Assembly: GCA_036362985.1 (NCBI GenBank) | Contig: JAYGXS010000006.1 | Location: 15,524,531-15,588,530, forward strand | DNA: 64,000 nt | Origin: Ligula intestinalis | Lineage: Eukaryota > Platyhelminthes > Cestoda > Diphyllobothriidea > Diphyllobothriidae | Reading direction: 5' to 3' | Shown: piece by piece, positions 36,640 through 47,634 of the stretch | Layout: each line of letters opens with the position of its first letter | Numbering within the stretch: position 1 is the first letter of the stretch | Translations under genes and position numbers: made by a program | Notes under the pieces: model-generated | Told to the model about the DNA's origin: nothing | The model's database searches: none | What the model saw: the letters and a program-made list of their open reading frames with translations, nothing else

Positions 36640-36950
36640 CTAGAACACCTTTATGCACATTATTCCTTTACCTCCTCCCGTGAAGCAAAATATATTGGTT
36701 GCATGAGCCAGCGTTTGGCCAAGAGAATAAGAGAAAACCATCCAGCATGGTTAAGAAAGGGCTCGATAAAGAGCATAAACGGCTCTATACCCGTGCATAT
36801 GATGGACACAGATCATCGTGGAGATACCACAGAGGCCTTCCAGGTTATGTACAAGGTCCCTCAAGCTGCTCAAATTTCCGTGGGCAGCGTCTTTTGGCTA
36901 CGGTAGAAGCTGCTGCAATCAGGTTAAGCAAACCTATCCTGTGCGCCTAA
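36640..36950 (+). pseudogene. Penelope-like GIY-YIG endonuclease relic, frameshifted
   Basis: The plus-strand frame around 36661 reads YSFTSSREAKYIGCMSQRL, then RIRENHPAWLRKGSIKSI, then DTTEAFQVMYKVPQAAQ. This is the Penelope-like GIY-YIG order (YxF...YIG, EHxPxWL, DxxxAFxVxYKV). A frameshift near 36870 moves the rest to another frame: RGQRLLATVEAAAIRLSKP, then ILCA and a stop, with the catalytic Glu of the VEAAAI segment. Both Cys that usually precede YIG are replaced (TSSRE). The reverse-transcriptase part expected in 35.5-36.6 kb is not recognisable. Confidence 0.7.
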
Positions 36951-38579
36951 AGTAACTTAATACAACTGCTACAGTTACCATGGCCGAAGGCTTCCAACCC
37001 AATCGCCCGCAGCTAGTTACCTTTTCCGCCGACAGCCAGCATCCCTGAGCTTGACACGAAGACTGACTGCGATTTCGTTTCTCTCCCCTCTTCTCTCTGC
37101 CAATTGCACGAATATATCGACCTGCCCGCATATTGGACTTAGGTACATAGCGATATAATTTCAAAGGCCTGACAAGAATTTACTGAACGCAAACTTATGC
37201 TCGCCAAATTGTCAGCAATCATTTTTGATTATTGTAATTTCAAGAGTTCTGCTTTTTTCCCCCCGCTCGCGAACATAGAATGTAAAAATCACAATGGAGA
37301 TGGATAGTGACTAACAGGATTTGAAGAAAAAGATTGCATCAGTCTTAGCACTATTTTTAATATAGATGGCTTCAACATAAGGCTGCGGCAAACCCACAGG
37401 TCTAAATTCAAATCAGTGAGTGGTTACTAGTCACCTAAGTACCGAAATTATCTGCTGTATAATCAATTCCTGTGAATGTTTGTCTAAAAAGTTTATTTAA
37501 GCCAATCACATCTGTGAATTAAAGATGGATTTATGAACTTTGTAATCAATAGTAATTATCGAAGTGAGTCCGAATAATTAGGTTTTATCCGGTAAAATGA
37601 GCTTGCATATCTAAAATCGGTTGGATTTGCTTCGATGTCCCCTGACAGGACACTAGAATATGAACGTCTCCTATGTACTGCAGGCTATTCTGTGGGGGCA
37701 TAAATATTATTCGTACCACAAAGTCAGTGTTTATGGTCTAATCCATCCTATCCACTGTGGTTTCCTCGTTGGGGAATACGTTGGCTTAAATATTTGAGAG
37801 CACTTTCTTATCGTAGTAACGAAACAGTGTCCACCTGTTCGGGCAACGATTGCTTTCGGAGCATATAGTTCAGTCCTGGTGCACCCGATTTTGCACTCGT
37901 CTATTCATATGAGGTTTCAAAACTTATTTAACCAGCCCTCATCGATCAGCTGACTGTGACTAGCATCTCGATTCACCACTACTTCCATTTAATAATAACC
38001 TCATATTTTCTGAACAGAGTGCGACCTGTAGTAGTAGGCGTTGGTCTTACTATAGGGATCTAAGCAGGGGGTATACTCGGAGCACTACAGACTGCAGACT
38101 AAATCCCAGATTTTAGGTAAAAGGCAGAAGGCGCCCAAAGTTTGGATTTATTATGCACAGAACCCTGAGTTGCTGTTTTAGACACCAATGACTGGTGGCA
38201 AAGCCAGGGCTAGTGTTGACTACGTCAAGTCCTGTCCGAGAGAGAGTGAGACAGCGGTGCCAGCTGTTTTGATATGATTGTGGCGCAAGTTCAGTTGGTG
38301 CCGTGTATTGTGGCCCACAGTGCGTTGGGGTGGTATGTTCAAGTGGGCTCTAAGCAGTTGCGACTAACTAGACGAGAGTGTCCGAGTGGAATTCGGTTAA
38401 GTATCTGCAGATCGGCGCACCTGAAAGCGCGCACTGTGATAAGAGATAATCTCGAGGCACCTGGCCCTGAACACAGAAATGTTGGGCGTTGACTACACTG
38501 CCACATAGAATAAAAGTGCTTGTGGCATATGGAATATGATAGTCATATTTAGGTAAGGATGTGCGTTAGGGCCCCTTAA
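36951..38579. other. No feature recognised
   Basis: AT-leaning sequence. GACAGGACACTAGAATATGA at 37645 resembles the flank of the telomere-like element at 26.43 kb, but no telomere-like core follows. Confidence 0.4.
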
Positions 38580-38710
38580 ATAGGATAGGAGAACAGGAAC
38601 CACCCGCAGTACCGATGTCTTTACATCAAATTCCGGGAAACTGGAATTAGTTTTAAGATATAGTGTTAAGTTTACGGTGAACGTCAGGTTTAGGGCCAGG
38701 TATTTTATAA
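38580..38710 (+). repeat. Telomere-like dispersed element, decayed
   Basis: The flank GAGAACAGGAACCACCCGCA and CATCAAATTCCGGGAAACTG is conserved. The GTTAGGG-type core is short and strongly degenerate. Confidence 0.5.
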
Positions 38711-38859
38711 GAAAATTAGCATTTACTCAGGCGTCTCGTAAGGGAAAACTTTCCAAGATCAGGTAACCGGATGAGGAACCTTCAAAGCTTTATGCAGATT
38801 TCTGCATTTCGATTTCTGTATTTCACACCTTAACAGCCTTCTAACTTGCTGGTGATAAT

Positions 38860-40179
38860 GGCTCCTATTGTACTCAGTGGCTTTCCCCTAATTATATAAA
38901 ACCTAAGATGTCTGCAAACAGCTTTCGGTCCATAAGCTTGACTTGCCTTTCCTGCAAAATGATGGAGGTCCTTGTCAAGCAGGCCATATTAAGATTTTGC
39001 GATGAAAGTGACATCATACAAAATTTCCAACATGGCTTTCGGCGAGGGCGCTCCTGCCTTGCAAATTTACTGACTTCAATTGAGGCCTGGACAAGGGCTT
39101 TAGAAGAAGGCTTCGAAGTGGACGTAGTGTACATCGATTTCCACAAAGCCTTTTACAGCGTGCCCCATCAACGCCTTTTACATAAACTGAGCGTTATTGG
39201 CATCATTGAGAAAATTTTGGACCGGATCAGGTAATTTTTAGTCGGTCGAAAACAACGCGTTTGCATCGTGGAGGATAAATCGGACTGGGTTGACGTAGTT
39301 AGTTGGGTTCCTCAAGGCTCCGTTATCGGTCCTCTACTCTTCATTATCTATGTAAATGATAGCCTTCAAGAACTGGACTGCGGTAAAATCATGTTCGCCG
39401 ATGACTTTAAGCTCTGGCAGGTCATTTAGCGCCCAAGCGACCGAGATGCTCTGCAAAATAATCTTTGCAAACTGCAGATGTGGTCCGATAGATGGCTGTT
39501 GGATTTCAATGTGCAAAAGTATACCATCCTCCACCTGCGTCCAACAAACTACCCTATCCCCCAGAGCAGAAGGACATATCACCTGAAAAACATCCAAATT
39601 CCCGTAGCATCTACGCAAAAAGACCTCGGCATTTGGATACAGAGTAATCTGAAGCCCTCATTTCAATCTTTCAAAGCGGCAAATAAAATCAAGGGAGTGC
39701 TGCACGCTATCAAAAGGGCGTTTCTAGTCTTCGATGAAGATCTATTTGGCAGAGTGTATGGCACATTTGTTCGACCACACCTAGAGTATGGCATGCAGGC
39801 GTGGCGGCCATGGCTAGCAAAGGACACAGCATGTCTGGAGAAAGTGCAGCGTCGGGCAAAAAAGCTAGTAAAAGGTCTAAAAAACTACACTTACATAAAT
39901 AGACTGGCATGCCTAAATTTATTCCCTCTGCATTACAGGCAACAAAGACGGGATCTTATCCTAGTTTACAAGATAATAAACGGTCTTAAGAAAGTATTGC
40001 GCTTTGAAGGCATGTTTCAGTGGCACCTCTCACCTCATCTCCGTGGGCATACAATGAAGCTGCGCATGAAGATGTCCAAGCTTAACCTCTGCCTTGAATT
40101 CTTCACGCAACGTGTCTTACAACAGTGGAACAACCTTCCACAGTTAGTCGTGGAGGCCAGTTTCCTTCAGATGTACTAA
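38860..40179 (+). pseudogene. CR1-like non-LTR reverse-transcriptase pseudogene
   Basis: About 430 codons in one frame with two in-frame stops (TAA at 39232-39234, TAG at 39427-39429). Motifs in order: SFRSISLTCLSCKMMEVL (RPISL box); NFQHGFRRGRSCLANLLT; VVYIDFHKAFYSVPHQRLL with the first catalytic Asp at 39136-39138; VPQGSVIGPLLFIIYVND; MFADDFKLW with the FADD box at 39394-39405; then WSDRWLLDFNVQK, KDLGIWI, RPHLEYGMQAW and EKVQRRAKKLVKGLK. This is the CR1/Rex-type pattern of non-LTR retroposons, which copy RNA into DNA at the target site. The Asp usual in DFSKAFDS is Tyr here. The 5' half (endonuclease, ORF1) is absent, as is common for 5'-truncated copies. Confidence 0.85.
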
Positions 40180-40208
40180 CAACGTTTTGATAATTAAATG
40201 CGTCCCTC

Positions 40209-40328
40209 CTCCTCTCTCCAAGTCTGAACTCTAAAAACCAGACATATATTGTAAAAATCAATGCTACTCTCTTCCCTCCAAGTCTGACCTCTAAAAACCA
40301 AACATATATTGTAAAAAAACAATGCTAC
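40209..40328 (+). repeat. 60-bp tandem duplication in the CR1-like 3' tail
   Basis: Two units of exactly 60 bp (40209-40268, 40269-40328) share CCAAGTCTGA, CTCTAAAAACCA and ACATATATTGTAAAAA with a few substitutions. They lie just 3' of the reverse-transcriptase frame, where an untranslated tail would be. Confidence 0.75.
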
Positions 40329-40383
40329 TCACTATTTGCCAATACTATGTTAGAAGTGGTAAATTTATAGGTGCTTGTACACG

Positions 40384-40445
40384 TCCTAACTAGGGTTTTC
40401 AAAGGCATTGCCTATTATCCTCACCAAATAAACTGAAAAAACTGA
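40384..40445 (-). repeat. Short dispersed repeat (GGCAATGCC motif)
   Basis: Inverse match of 34335-34390. It lies between the CR1-like tail and the foldback element, so it may belong to the outer part of the latter. Confidence 0.45.
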
Positions 40446-40504
40446 AAATAACTGGAGCAAACAAGTTGCAAAATTGCCAATACAAGTAAACATGTGTGTC
40501 CCAG

Positions 40505-40855
40505 GAAGCAATTGAGAGGAAGAAGAAGAAGAAGAAGAAGACGCGATCGCTGGGCCAATACGTTTATTCGCCTGACATTTCGACATCTGTCGCGGATTCA
40601 TCATCGGGGACATAAGTAGGACTGCGTGCCGTCCAGCGAACTATCCACGCACAAGAAGGCAGTTAACTTTAATTGTCGCTGTATGTTTGCAGTAATGACT
40701 ATATCCTATAAATACTGCAAACTTCTGTGTATGCATTACCCTTTTCTGCTATTGTCTCCTACTTATGTCCCTGGTGATGAATCCGTGACAGATGTCGAAA
40801 CGTCAGGCGACTAAACGTATTGTCCCAGCGATCGAGTCTTCTTCTGCTCAAGTTA
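40505..40855. repeat. Foldback element with two well-matched arms
   Basis: The arms, about 95 bp each (40530-40625 and 40750-40845), are inverted and near-identical: TCCTACTTATGTCCC, GATGAATCCG, GACAGATGTCGAAA, GTCAGGCGA and CCCAGCGATCG in both. About 125 bp lie between them. The left arm ends in a GAA microsatellite (40516-40540), an expansion of the arm's CTTCTTCT end. No transposase is seen. This is the best-preserved copy of the family in the window. Confidence 0.75.
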
Positions 40856-42180
40856 AAAAAATTGGTTTATTTACAGAATATTTTTCCCTCCACAAGCGTT
40901 GGATGGCGAACTTGGGAGTTTGTTATTATGAAAACCTGACAATTTGTGCGTCACAAGTCCTGGTGAAAATTCTGCTCAGCTTATTCCAAGTGATGAATAA
41001 AAGACTTTTGTTGCATAATTATCAAATGCACCTATTTTAGGAAGCTGCACTGCCAACATTATTTATGGTCGCAAACGAGGGCCGTTGCCATCAAATCCTA
41101 TGGTAGATAAAGCATTCTCGTATTTTTCCTAGGATCTATTTGCAGGAATGCTCGCAGATCTCATCCAACATGTCTGGATGTCGGAAGCGGTGTAGAATCC
41201 GCCTTAAACGAAACGCCAGGAGCAAAGTGATTTGTATGAGAAGTCTTCGGCTGTAACTGCACCGATTTAGCGAGCTGACTAAATGGGTTGAATGCTGACT
41301 TCCCTGTTCAAACCTTTATTTATATTTTCAGTCTTCATGCAACCCCGCCCCATGCAGCATAAATGTTGCCTTAGTTACTCTTTTGTTCAATTGACTTGTT
41401 AGCTGTCCCATGCTGGCAATGGAATGCGAATCAATGTTCATTTATAATTAGATCGTCATATTTTTTGTTGCTTTTGTCTGCGTAACAGAGGTTTATGATT
41501 TCTGTCGTGGACGTTGGGGGAAATATCCAGGAATAGTCAGATGTATAGGGGCTAACTAGTGACAAGTTGTGGAAGGTTTCAATTCAGACTTCGATAATTT
41601 ACTAGTGATTCCCATGAACCTGGAATTTAAATGGCACAACCATCAAGTATGTTTTTAATTGGGTCTCTGGTGGCAACGACTGGCCATGGAACATTAAGAC
41701 TGAGCTCAAGGTACATTAGGAAACCCAGATAAAACATTTTCTTCAAAATACGCATGACATCCTCACCGGTTCTGAAACTTTTTAAGTCAGACTTGGTAGC
41801 ACTGTATCGCGTTTAGATAGTTGACTCCAGGTTGTCACAAACATGGCTGTGCTTCTTCCTGAATACAAGACTGGCCTACTTTACTTTCAGCAGACAGTCT
41901 GTTGAGATTGCAACATCGACTTTAAGTGGATATAATGTTGCGTGATTTCGGTAGGTCGTGAAAATCTCATAATATTATCTATTTTAAAGTATCAGCTCAT
42001 CTATAGAAAAAAAGAGTCAAAAAGCGTTTGATGCGAGTGAAACTCGAATCACCCATTCTCCATTTTGGCATATGTCCACCTGCGTCCCTAGGTATCCTTT
42101 TGGAAGAATGTATTTTTTAAGAGAGAAAGGGGATTTTCAGATCAAGTGAGCACCATATTTTTATGCCAGGTTTCGCATTA
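40856..42180. other. No feature recognised
   Basis: AT-rich single-copy-looking sequence with only short open frames. Confidence 0.4.
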
Positions 42181-42184
42181 TCAA

Positions 42185-42470
42185 CATTTCAGATTCTGAA
42201 AACGGCAGGAGTTTCCTTGGTAGCAACGGATGGTCTGTAGGCAGGAGTTTCCTTGGTAGCTACGAATGTTCTTAAGGGTAAGGGCTAGGGTTAGTGTAAG
42301 GTTAAGGGTTAGGGTTAGGGTAAGGGTTTAGGTGGGAAAGTGATATCGTATGTAAAAAACCCCAAGTTTCTGTCTTATGGGAAGTGTGGGTGTAGGCATG
42401 CAAATCTAAATAAGAACATTCGTTGCTACCAAGGAAACTCCTGCCCTGAAAATTTTATTTAGCAAACATA
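42185..42470. repeat. Inverted-repeat element with telomere-like core
   Basis: GGCAGGAGTTTCCTTGGTAG occurs twice on the left (about 42206 and 42241). Its inverse, CTACCAAGGAAACTCCTGCC, lies on the right (42426-42445). The core at 42280-42335 is the cleanest TTAGGG-type run in the window (GGTTAAGGGTTAGGGTTAGG and neighbours). Confidence 0.7.
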
Positions 42471-43784
42471 CATTTTAAACACTTCATCATCGGGCCTGTA
42501 AAATTTCATTGATAATGAAAATATGAAAGTTTGGCAAAGTATTATGATTAAAAACCATGGTCTTTCACACCGCCCGCATGACGAGATCAACACGGAGAGG
42601 TCATTGGACCAGAGGAGGGGAGAAACTAAGGTAAGCCGTGACTATTGGTCATGAGTCGATTACACGGAGTGCACTTTTACGTGCACGGAGCGAACAGTTG
42701 TCACCAGAGTGTGGGAGCGACATGCGATCGCCATCTGGCGTCGACTACGGAAGAGAGGATGTCTGACCGACCATTTTGAGCTTATTTGCACGATCACCTA
42801 ACGATAATATACACCTGAACGGTAGCGCACCCGAAACATGGAATCCTCTTCTGCCGCTCAGATAGATCGCTGAATGACACACCCGAAGTGCGTATTCCAA
42901 ATCTTTGCCGACAGCTGATGAATTCAGTGACCAGAGGGGTGCTCAGTGCTCAGTTTTTAAATAAATCCTTGAATGCGAGTTCAAACCTTAGATTGTAGTA
43001 GCACTGACAAATGGTGGGAGTAGACCAGAAATGCTGGCCACACCTCTCGATGCCCTCGCTTCATCAACCCGCGCTGCGTAGTTTCAACAACTGGAAACGA
43101 ATTTGGAATTATCACAACGGGCCCCAATGTCAGAACCCAATCATTTTATCTCGGGTATGTGACTCTAGGCATATTCCACTCCGTCCCCGTAGATGCAGAC
43201 AGGTGAAAACAAATCATAACCCTGATCTCCGTCGCGGCCCTCTTGCCCCCCCCCTCCCCCCTACCCCAGACATCTCTTTTTATGGGCAAGTGCGACGGGA
43301 ATGAAGGCCCGTAATGCGCGCATCGGTTGATTTCTCCAACCGACGCGAGCGTGAGCAAAAACTGATTTGTTTTTCAGGTGCATGTCGGCCAACCTGCAAG
43401 GGGGGATGTTAGCGGTCGAGACGTGCGTGCTCCCCCCCCCCCCTTCCCCCCTACCACCCACACTTTCCTGGGCGCGGGCTAGCACAGGCGCTAACGCAGT
43501 CTGGTGGACATCGTACCGTCGAGGGGTAGGGGGGGCAGATAGGTGATGCCGAATTGGGGGACGGTATCAAGGCGGTAGACGCAAATACACGCAAATAAAG
43601 TGTCTGGGCTGAGGCTATGATCATTAATCAGGCGAGATGCAAACGGTTTTAACGGGTGAGGGCGAGCAGGTGGGGAGGTGATGAGGAGGGGCAATCAGAG
43701 AGCACCGTAGGGTCCCCTCTTCACTCGACGATGTGGGTGTCTGCTGTGCTGTTTTATCCCACATCAGCCGTCTGTCGAAAAATG
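42471..43784. other. GC-rich stretch with C-tracts, no gene recognised
   Basis: Contains C-runs at 43244-43265 and 43431-43450 (13 C in a row) and G-rich matches near 43520-43560. Short frames here are biased by the base composition, and I recognise no domain. Confidence 0.4.
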
Positions 43785-44385
43785 TCTTCTCGGACGGACA
43801 AAGACCAGGGAGAGTGGAATGGCTATTTATGGCTTAATAGCCAGTCATACCCAAGCCGAGGTGGTACACTACTTGAGGCTCGAACCCGCAAACTCTTGGT
43901 TAGAAGTCCAACTCTCTAACCCACGGAGCCACAATCCCGCTGTCTTACCGGTTTTCATCGGCAATATTGAAACTCGTTAAGTAACGTTCACCGAACGCCC
44001 CAAGACAAATCTGGACAAATGAGTGCCGGTAGCGATTAGTAAACATTCATCGACGAGTGTCAATATCTCTCGATCTAAACCGGCAAGACAGCGTGCCCGT
44101 GGCTCAATGACTAGGGCGTTTAACTTCTGACCAAAAGGTTGCCAGCTCAAGCCTCGGGTGGTGCATCACTTGGGGTTGGGTTGGATTGATTGATGATGGC
44201 CAATAAGCCAGAAATGACTATTCCGGTCACCCTTGCCTTCGTCGGAACTGATCGTCTGTCTATACTACTGGCCGATGTGTGGCTACTGACCAGACTCGAG
44301 AGTAAACCCCAAGGCAGAACGGGAAGAGTGTGTCGCATAACTACTAGGTGAGTGCCCATCCACCAATGCTACCAGTGATATTTTC
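43785..44385. repeat. Head-to-head pair of tRNA-Arg-type SINEs
   Basis: The minus copy, 43785-44090, has reverse complements of box B (GGTTCGAGCCTC, at 43875) and box A. The plus copy, 44095-44385, has GTGGCTCAATGACTAGGGCG, an arm remnant ACTTCTGACC and the B-box-like GCTCAAGCCTCGG. Both share the tail around TGATGATGGCCAATAAGCCA and TTCCGGTCACCC. Confidence 0.6.
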
Positions 44386-44849
44386 AATCGTATTCGATGG
44401 GGCGAGGGCCCGTGGTTCAAGTGGGGGAACATTTGACCAAAAGTGTTTCTTTATCAGCGTAACTAAGTTCAGATATCACAGTTGTAGAAATTGTAGTTGG
44501 AAAATGGCTGTTTAATAAAGGAAATTCAGCTAGAAATATTAATTTCAATTCCAAAGTTGCGAAAGAGGCCATCAGGAGGATTTACTTACACAGAAGCTCA
44601 CCAAGGTGAGCTCCTTCTCTGCGTAGACCGATACCCTTTTCCAATGAATGCAATGGAATCAGTATTGGGGAAGCAGGTGAATATAGCTAGCCATGTGATA
44701 AAGCTCTATAGGTACGGTAGTTTTATTTCGAAAATGCAAATTGCATTATTGTTGAAATGGCCGTTGGCAAGCAAACTGTTTTTTTTTCGGGGACCTGCGG
44801 ACGTAGTCAGTAATTTTCATGGAAAAGCAAAGAGCAATCTCTCATTATG

Positions 44850-45050
44850 AAGGCAAAGAAAGCCCAGCATTTAAGTTGGTTATCATCCGAGGGTAAATTG
44901 GAAGGCAAAAACGGGAGTTCAAGTTCAAAAGACACCATAATGTATACAAATTTAACACCGGTTTTATTTACCAAGAGGGCGATCTTTTGGCAATTTTGAC
45001 AGTTCATAATCGCGAACAATGACGTCCACCGCATGCTCTTAGTAATGTTG
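44850..45050 (-). repeat. Repeat D, copy 1
   Basis: Matches 46780-46910: GACACCATAATGTA, then CCAAGAGGGCGATC, then TTTTGGCAA and CGTCCACCGCATGC. Minus-strand translations of both copies read alike (KIALLVNKTGVKFVYIMV against KLALMVDETDVQSLYIMV), which hints at a former coding sequence. I do not recognise the protein. Confidence 0.5.
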
Positions 45051-45799
45051 TTTTAATCATTCGTATATGAGAAATGGATGATGAAAGAAGTAGCAGTAGT
45101 TGACGCTGAACGTCCTGGGTGTTATGCTAAACGTGTACTCTAGAATTTGCTGCTGACAGAATTATTAAAAATGCAGTTTTGCGTATCAAAATTAATAATC
45201 CTTTGTAATATTGACCGGATTAGTCTGTTTAGGTGAATGAACACTATAACTTAGAATAATTATCAACGTTTAATTATGAAGGTTCAGTAATATTTGCGCA
45301 TTTATCACGTAAGGTTAGTGAGCTTCAACAGCACAATGGACGCTTTAATTAAAAGTCAAAATCTAATTTTTTTACATTCCGTAATCAATTTAGAAATTAT
45401 TGGTCAAGCGACGTCCACGCTGGTGCCTCCATCCTCTGGGCTGAAGGCTGAATGTAGCTGAGCCAGTTCGGCTTGTACAGACTGGAAAGCCGCATAGGAT
45501 TTGACAAATGTATGGTCACCCCATAGGACTAGGGAATGTCTCCGGTGAGATCCGTAATATTGAATGCATGTTCAGTGGTCATCTCGCTACATGTAATGAA
45601 AGGTCGAATACAGAGAATTGATGTGAATACTAGCTTCTTGTTAATGAGGGTTCCTCCCAAAACCGATGTCATCCTTTGTTATTGGATTAAGATGCTACTT
45701 CATAAAATGCGTGCATTGTCTGAGAGGAGATTAAAAATGGCGAGCTAAGTGAAGGTGAATATGGCTGCGAATTAGGGAAATGGCTGGTTTTATAGGCAG

Positions 45800-46262
45800 A
45801 AGTACATTACCGACAAGAACCAGGGAGACTGGCCATTTCTGGCTTATTAGCCGTCATCAGCCAGCAAAACCCAACCCAAGGATAGTGACCCCGAGACTGG
45901 AACAGGTGACCTTGTTGGTTAGAAGTCCAAACCCCTAACCACTGTGCTGCTAGCTCTTTGCTTTGCTGGTTTCGATCGGCAATATACACAATGATAGGCG
46001 GGTAGAGCATTGGACTCCTTAATAACAAGGTCGCGGGTTCAAGCCCGTGGTCGCTACTCCTGAGGTTGGGTATGGCTGGCTGATGATGGCTAATACGCCA
46101 GAACTGGCCATTCCAGTCTCCCTTGCTTTTCTTGGTAATGTATTTCTGCCTGCAGTATGCTAGCCGTTGAATGGTCGCTGGCGGAGCTCCAGAGCGAGTC
46201 CCAAGGCATAACGGAACAGGTGACATCCGTACCGATCGGTGAGCGCCCGTCTACCAATAACT
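45800..46262. repeat. Head-to-head pair of tRNA-type SINEs
   Basis: The minus copy, 45800-45990, and the plus copy, 45992-46262, share GGCTGATGATGGCTAATACG, CCAGAACTGGCCATTCCAGT and the B box GGGTTCAAGCCC (46034-46045). The arrangement repeats that of 43.8-44.4 kb. Confidence 0.6.
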
Positions 46263-46446
46263 AGTTTACTTTGAGCATTGAACGTCTAGTGTTTATCGCA
46301 GAAGGATGTGATAATGTCGAAAAAAAATAATAAAACAAAAAGAATTCTCTGTGATTTTCCGGATTCCATTTTAAACCTGTCGCCTGAGACAGAAACCGAT
46401 GGAGGTGGCGGATGCAAAGAAAGTGTCATATTCAGTCCGTACTGCT

Positions 46447-46659
46447 TTAAACTAGCCACCTCCACCGTTCATAGAAAACGGCGCTGCTGTACATGGGGAT
46501 TGCTGACTTGTCCGTAGCCGAGCCGTTAGATGCCGTAATTTCCACACCATTGTTAGTGATACGAACCAGACAATCGGCCTTATTCTTACTGTCAGTAAAG
46601 ATGGCGCTTTCTTGCACGCCAGCCACGCGATAATAAATCAGAGAAGAAGTCATTTTGCT

Positions 46660-46698
<39 letters not shown>

Positions 46699-46708
46699 NN
46701 NNNNNNNN

Positions 46709-46755
<47 letters not shown>

Positions 46756-46910
46756 CGGGCTGCAGGCAGCTTAGATGACTTGCTACCAAAAAGCACCATA
46801 ATGTACAAAGATTGTACATCGGTCTCATCAACCATGAGGGCTAATTTTTCGGCAACCTTCACATTGCGGACGCGGAAGTCCACCATACGCCCCATGCGAT
46901 GGCGCAGGAC
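46447..46910 (-). repeat. Repeat D, copy 2, with GAT microsatellite and open frame
   Basis: 46780-46910 is homologous to 44925-45045. Downstream on the minus strand comes a long ATC/GAT microsatellite (46660-46755), then an open frame of 68 codons (46653 to 46447, starting MTSSLIYYRVAGVQESA). I do not recognise the product. Poly-His or poly-Ile translations over the microsatellite are artefacts. Confidence 0.45.
46699..46708. other. Assembly gap (10 N)
   Basis: Ten Ns inside the GAT repeat. The true repeat length is therefore unknown. Confidence 0.95.
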
Positions 46911-47074
46911 TGTGACCTACGCGCTAACTAGCCTATAATGAGGCAGCTTTATGCGGCACTCATCTGAGTCTGCTGTTCAGACAGATGAAAGACGACGGGG
47001 GACGGGATCGAGCGCAATCGCTTAGAAGGCTAAATAAGACGTCTTTGCGTGCCACACACGACCTGGTTTCCACG

Positions 47075-47375
47075 GGAGTTCCCCGTCACGGGGGCCAGAT
47101 TAGGGTATGACAGGCGTTATTGGGGATGTGTGCTGATGAAAACTGCCGAGCATAGGGTGAGGGGCGTGATGGCACGCATACGGGGCGGCTTTGACTGTGC
47201 CAGCCACCTACGCCTGATCCTGCCCTTGGTCTTCTCGACTCCGTCTTGACACCGGGCAGAGGTGGGTAAGGGAAGAGAGAGTGTAGTAGATGCAACGCAA
47301 GTCTAATATCACTTTAAAGTAAGCCACGCGCAAGTCACCGTTCCTGCAGCACCCTGCTGGGAGGCATGCGGTGGA
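47075..47375 (+). repeat. Dispersed repeat C, copy 4
   Basis: GACAGGCGTTATTGGGGATG, then CCGTCTTGACACCGGGCAGA, then GGTGGGTAAGGGAAGAGAGA, then GCGCAAGTCACCGTTCCTGC and GCATGCGGTGGA. It looks like the best-preserved of the four copies. Confidence 0.65.
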
Positions 47376-47634
47376 CAAAGTCAAAATCGGCGGTCCAAAT
47401 GTCGGTCCCCACAGGACCCACTAGGCTTCCTTGAGAGTGACTCGAAATTCATGAGCTTAAATGTCACAGTAAGAGGGGACCAGTGCAGTCTAACTATTAG
47501 TCCACGGGCCAACCAGCTCACATATACACACACAGTACTGATTACGAGAACCGAGTTATCCCGTCAGTTTATAACCTTTCGAGCCACGACTTTTACTGCG
47601 TTGAGATAAAGTTAAGCCGGTCGGATAGTTTGGA

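Noticed and set aside
42285..42335. Chromosome end (true telomere)
   Set aside because: The array is short, internal, flanked by inverted repeats and followed by ordinary sequence.
46592..46895. Poly-His and poly-Ile proteins
   Set aside because: Artefacts of the GAT microsatellite, which also contains an assembly gap.
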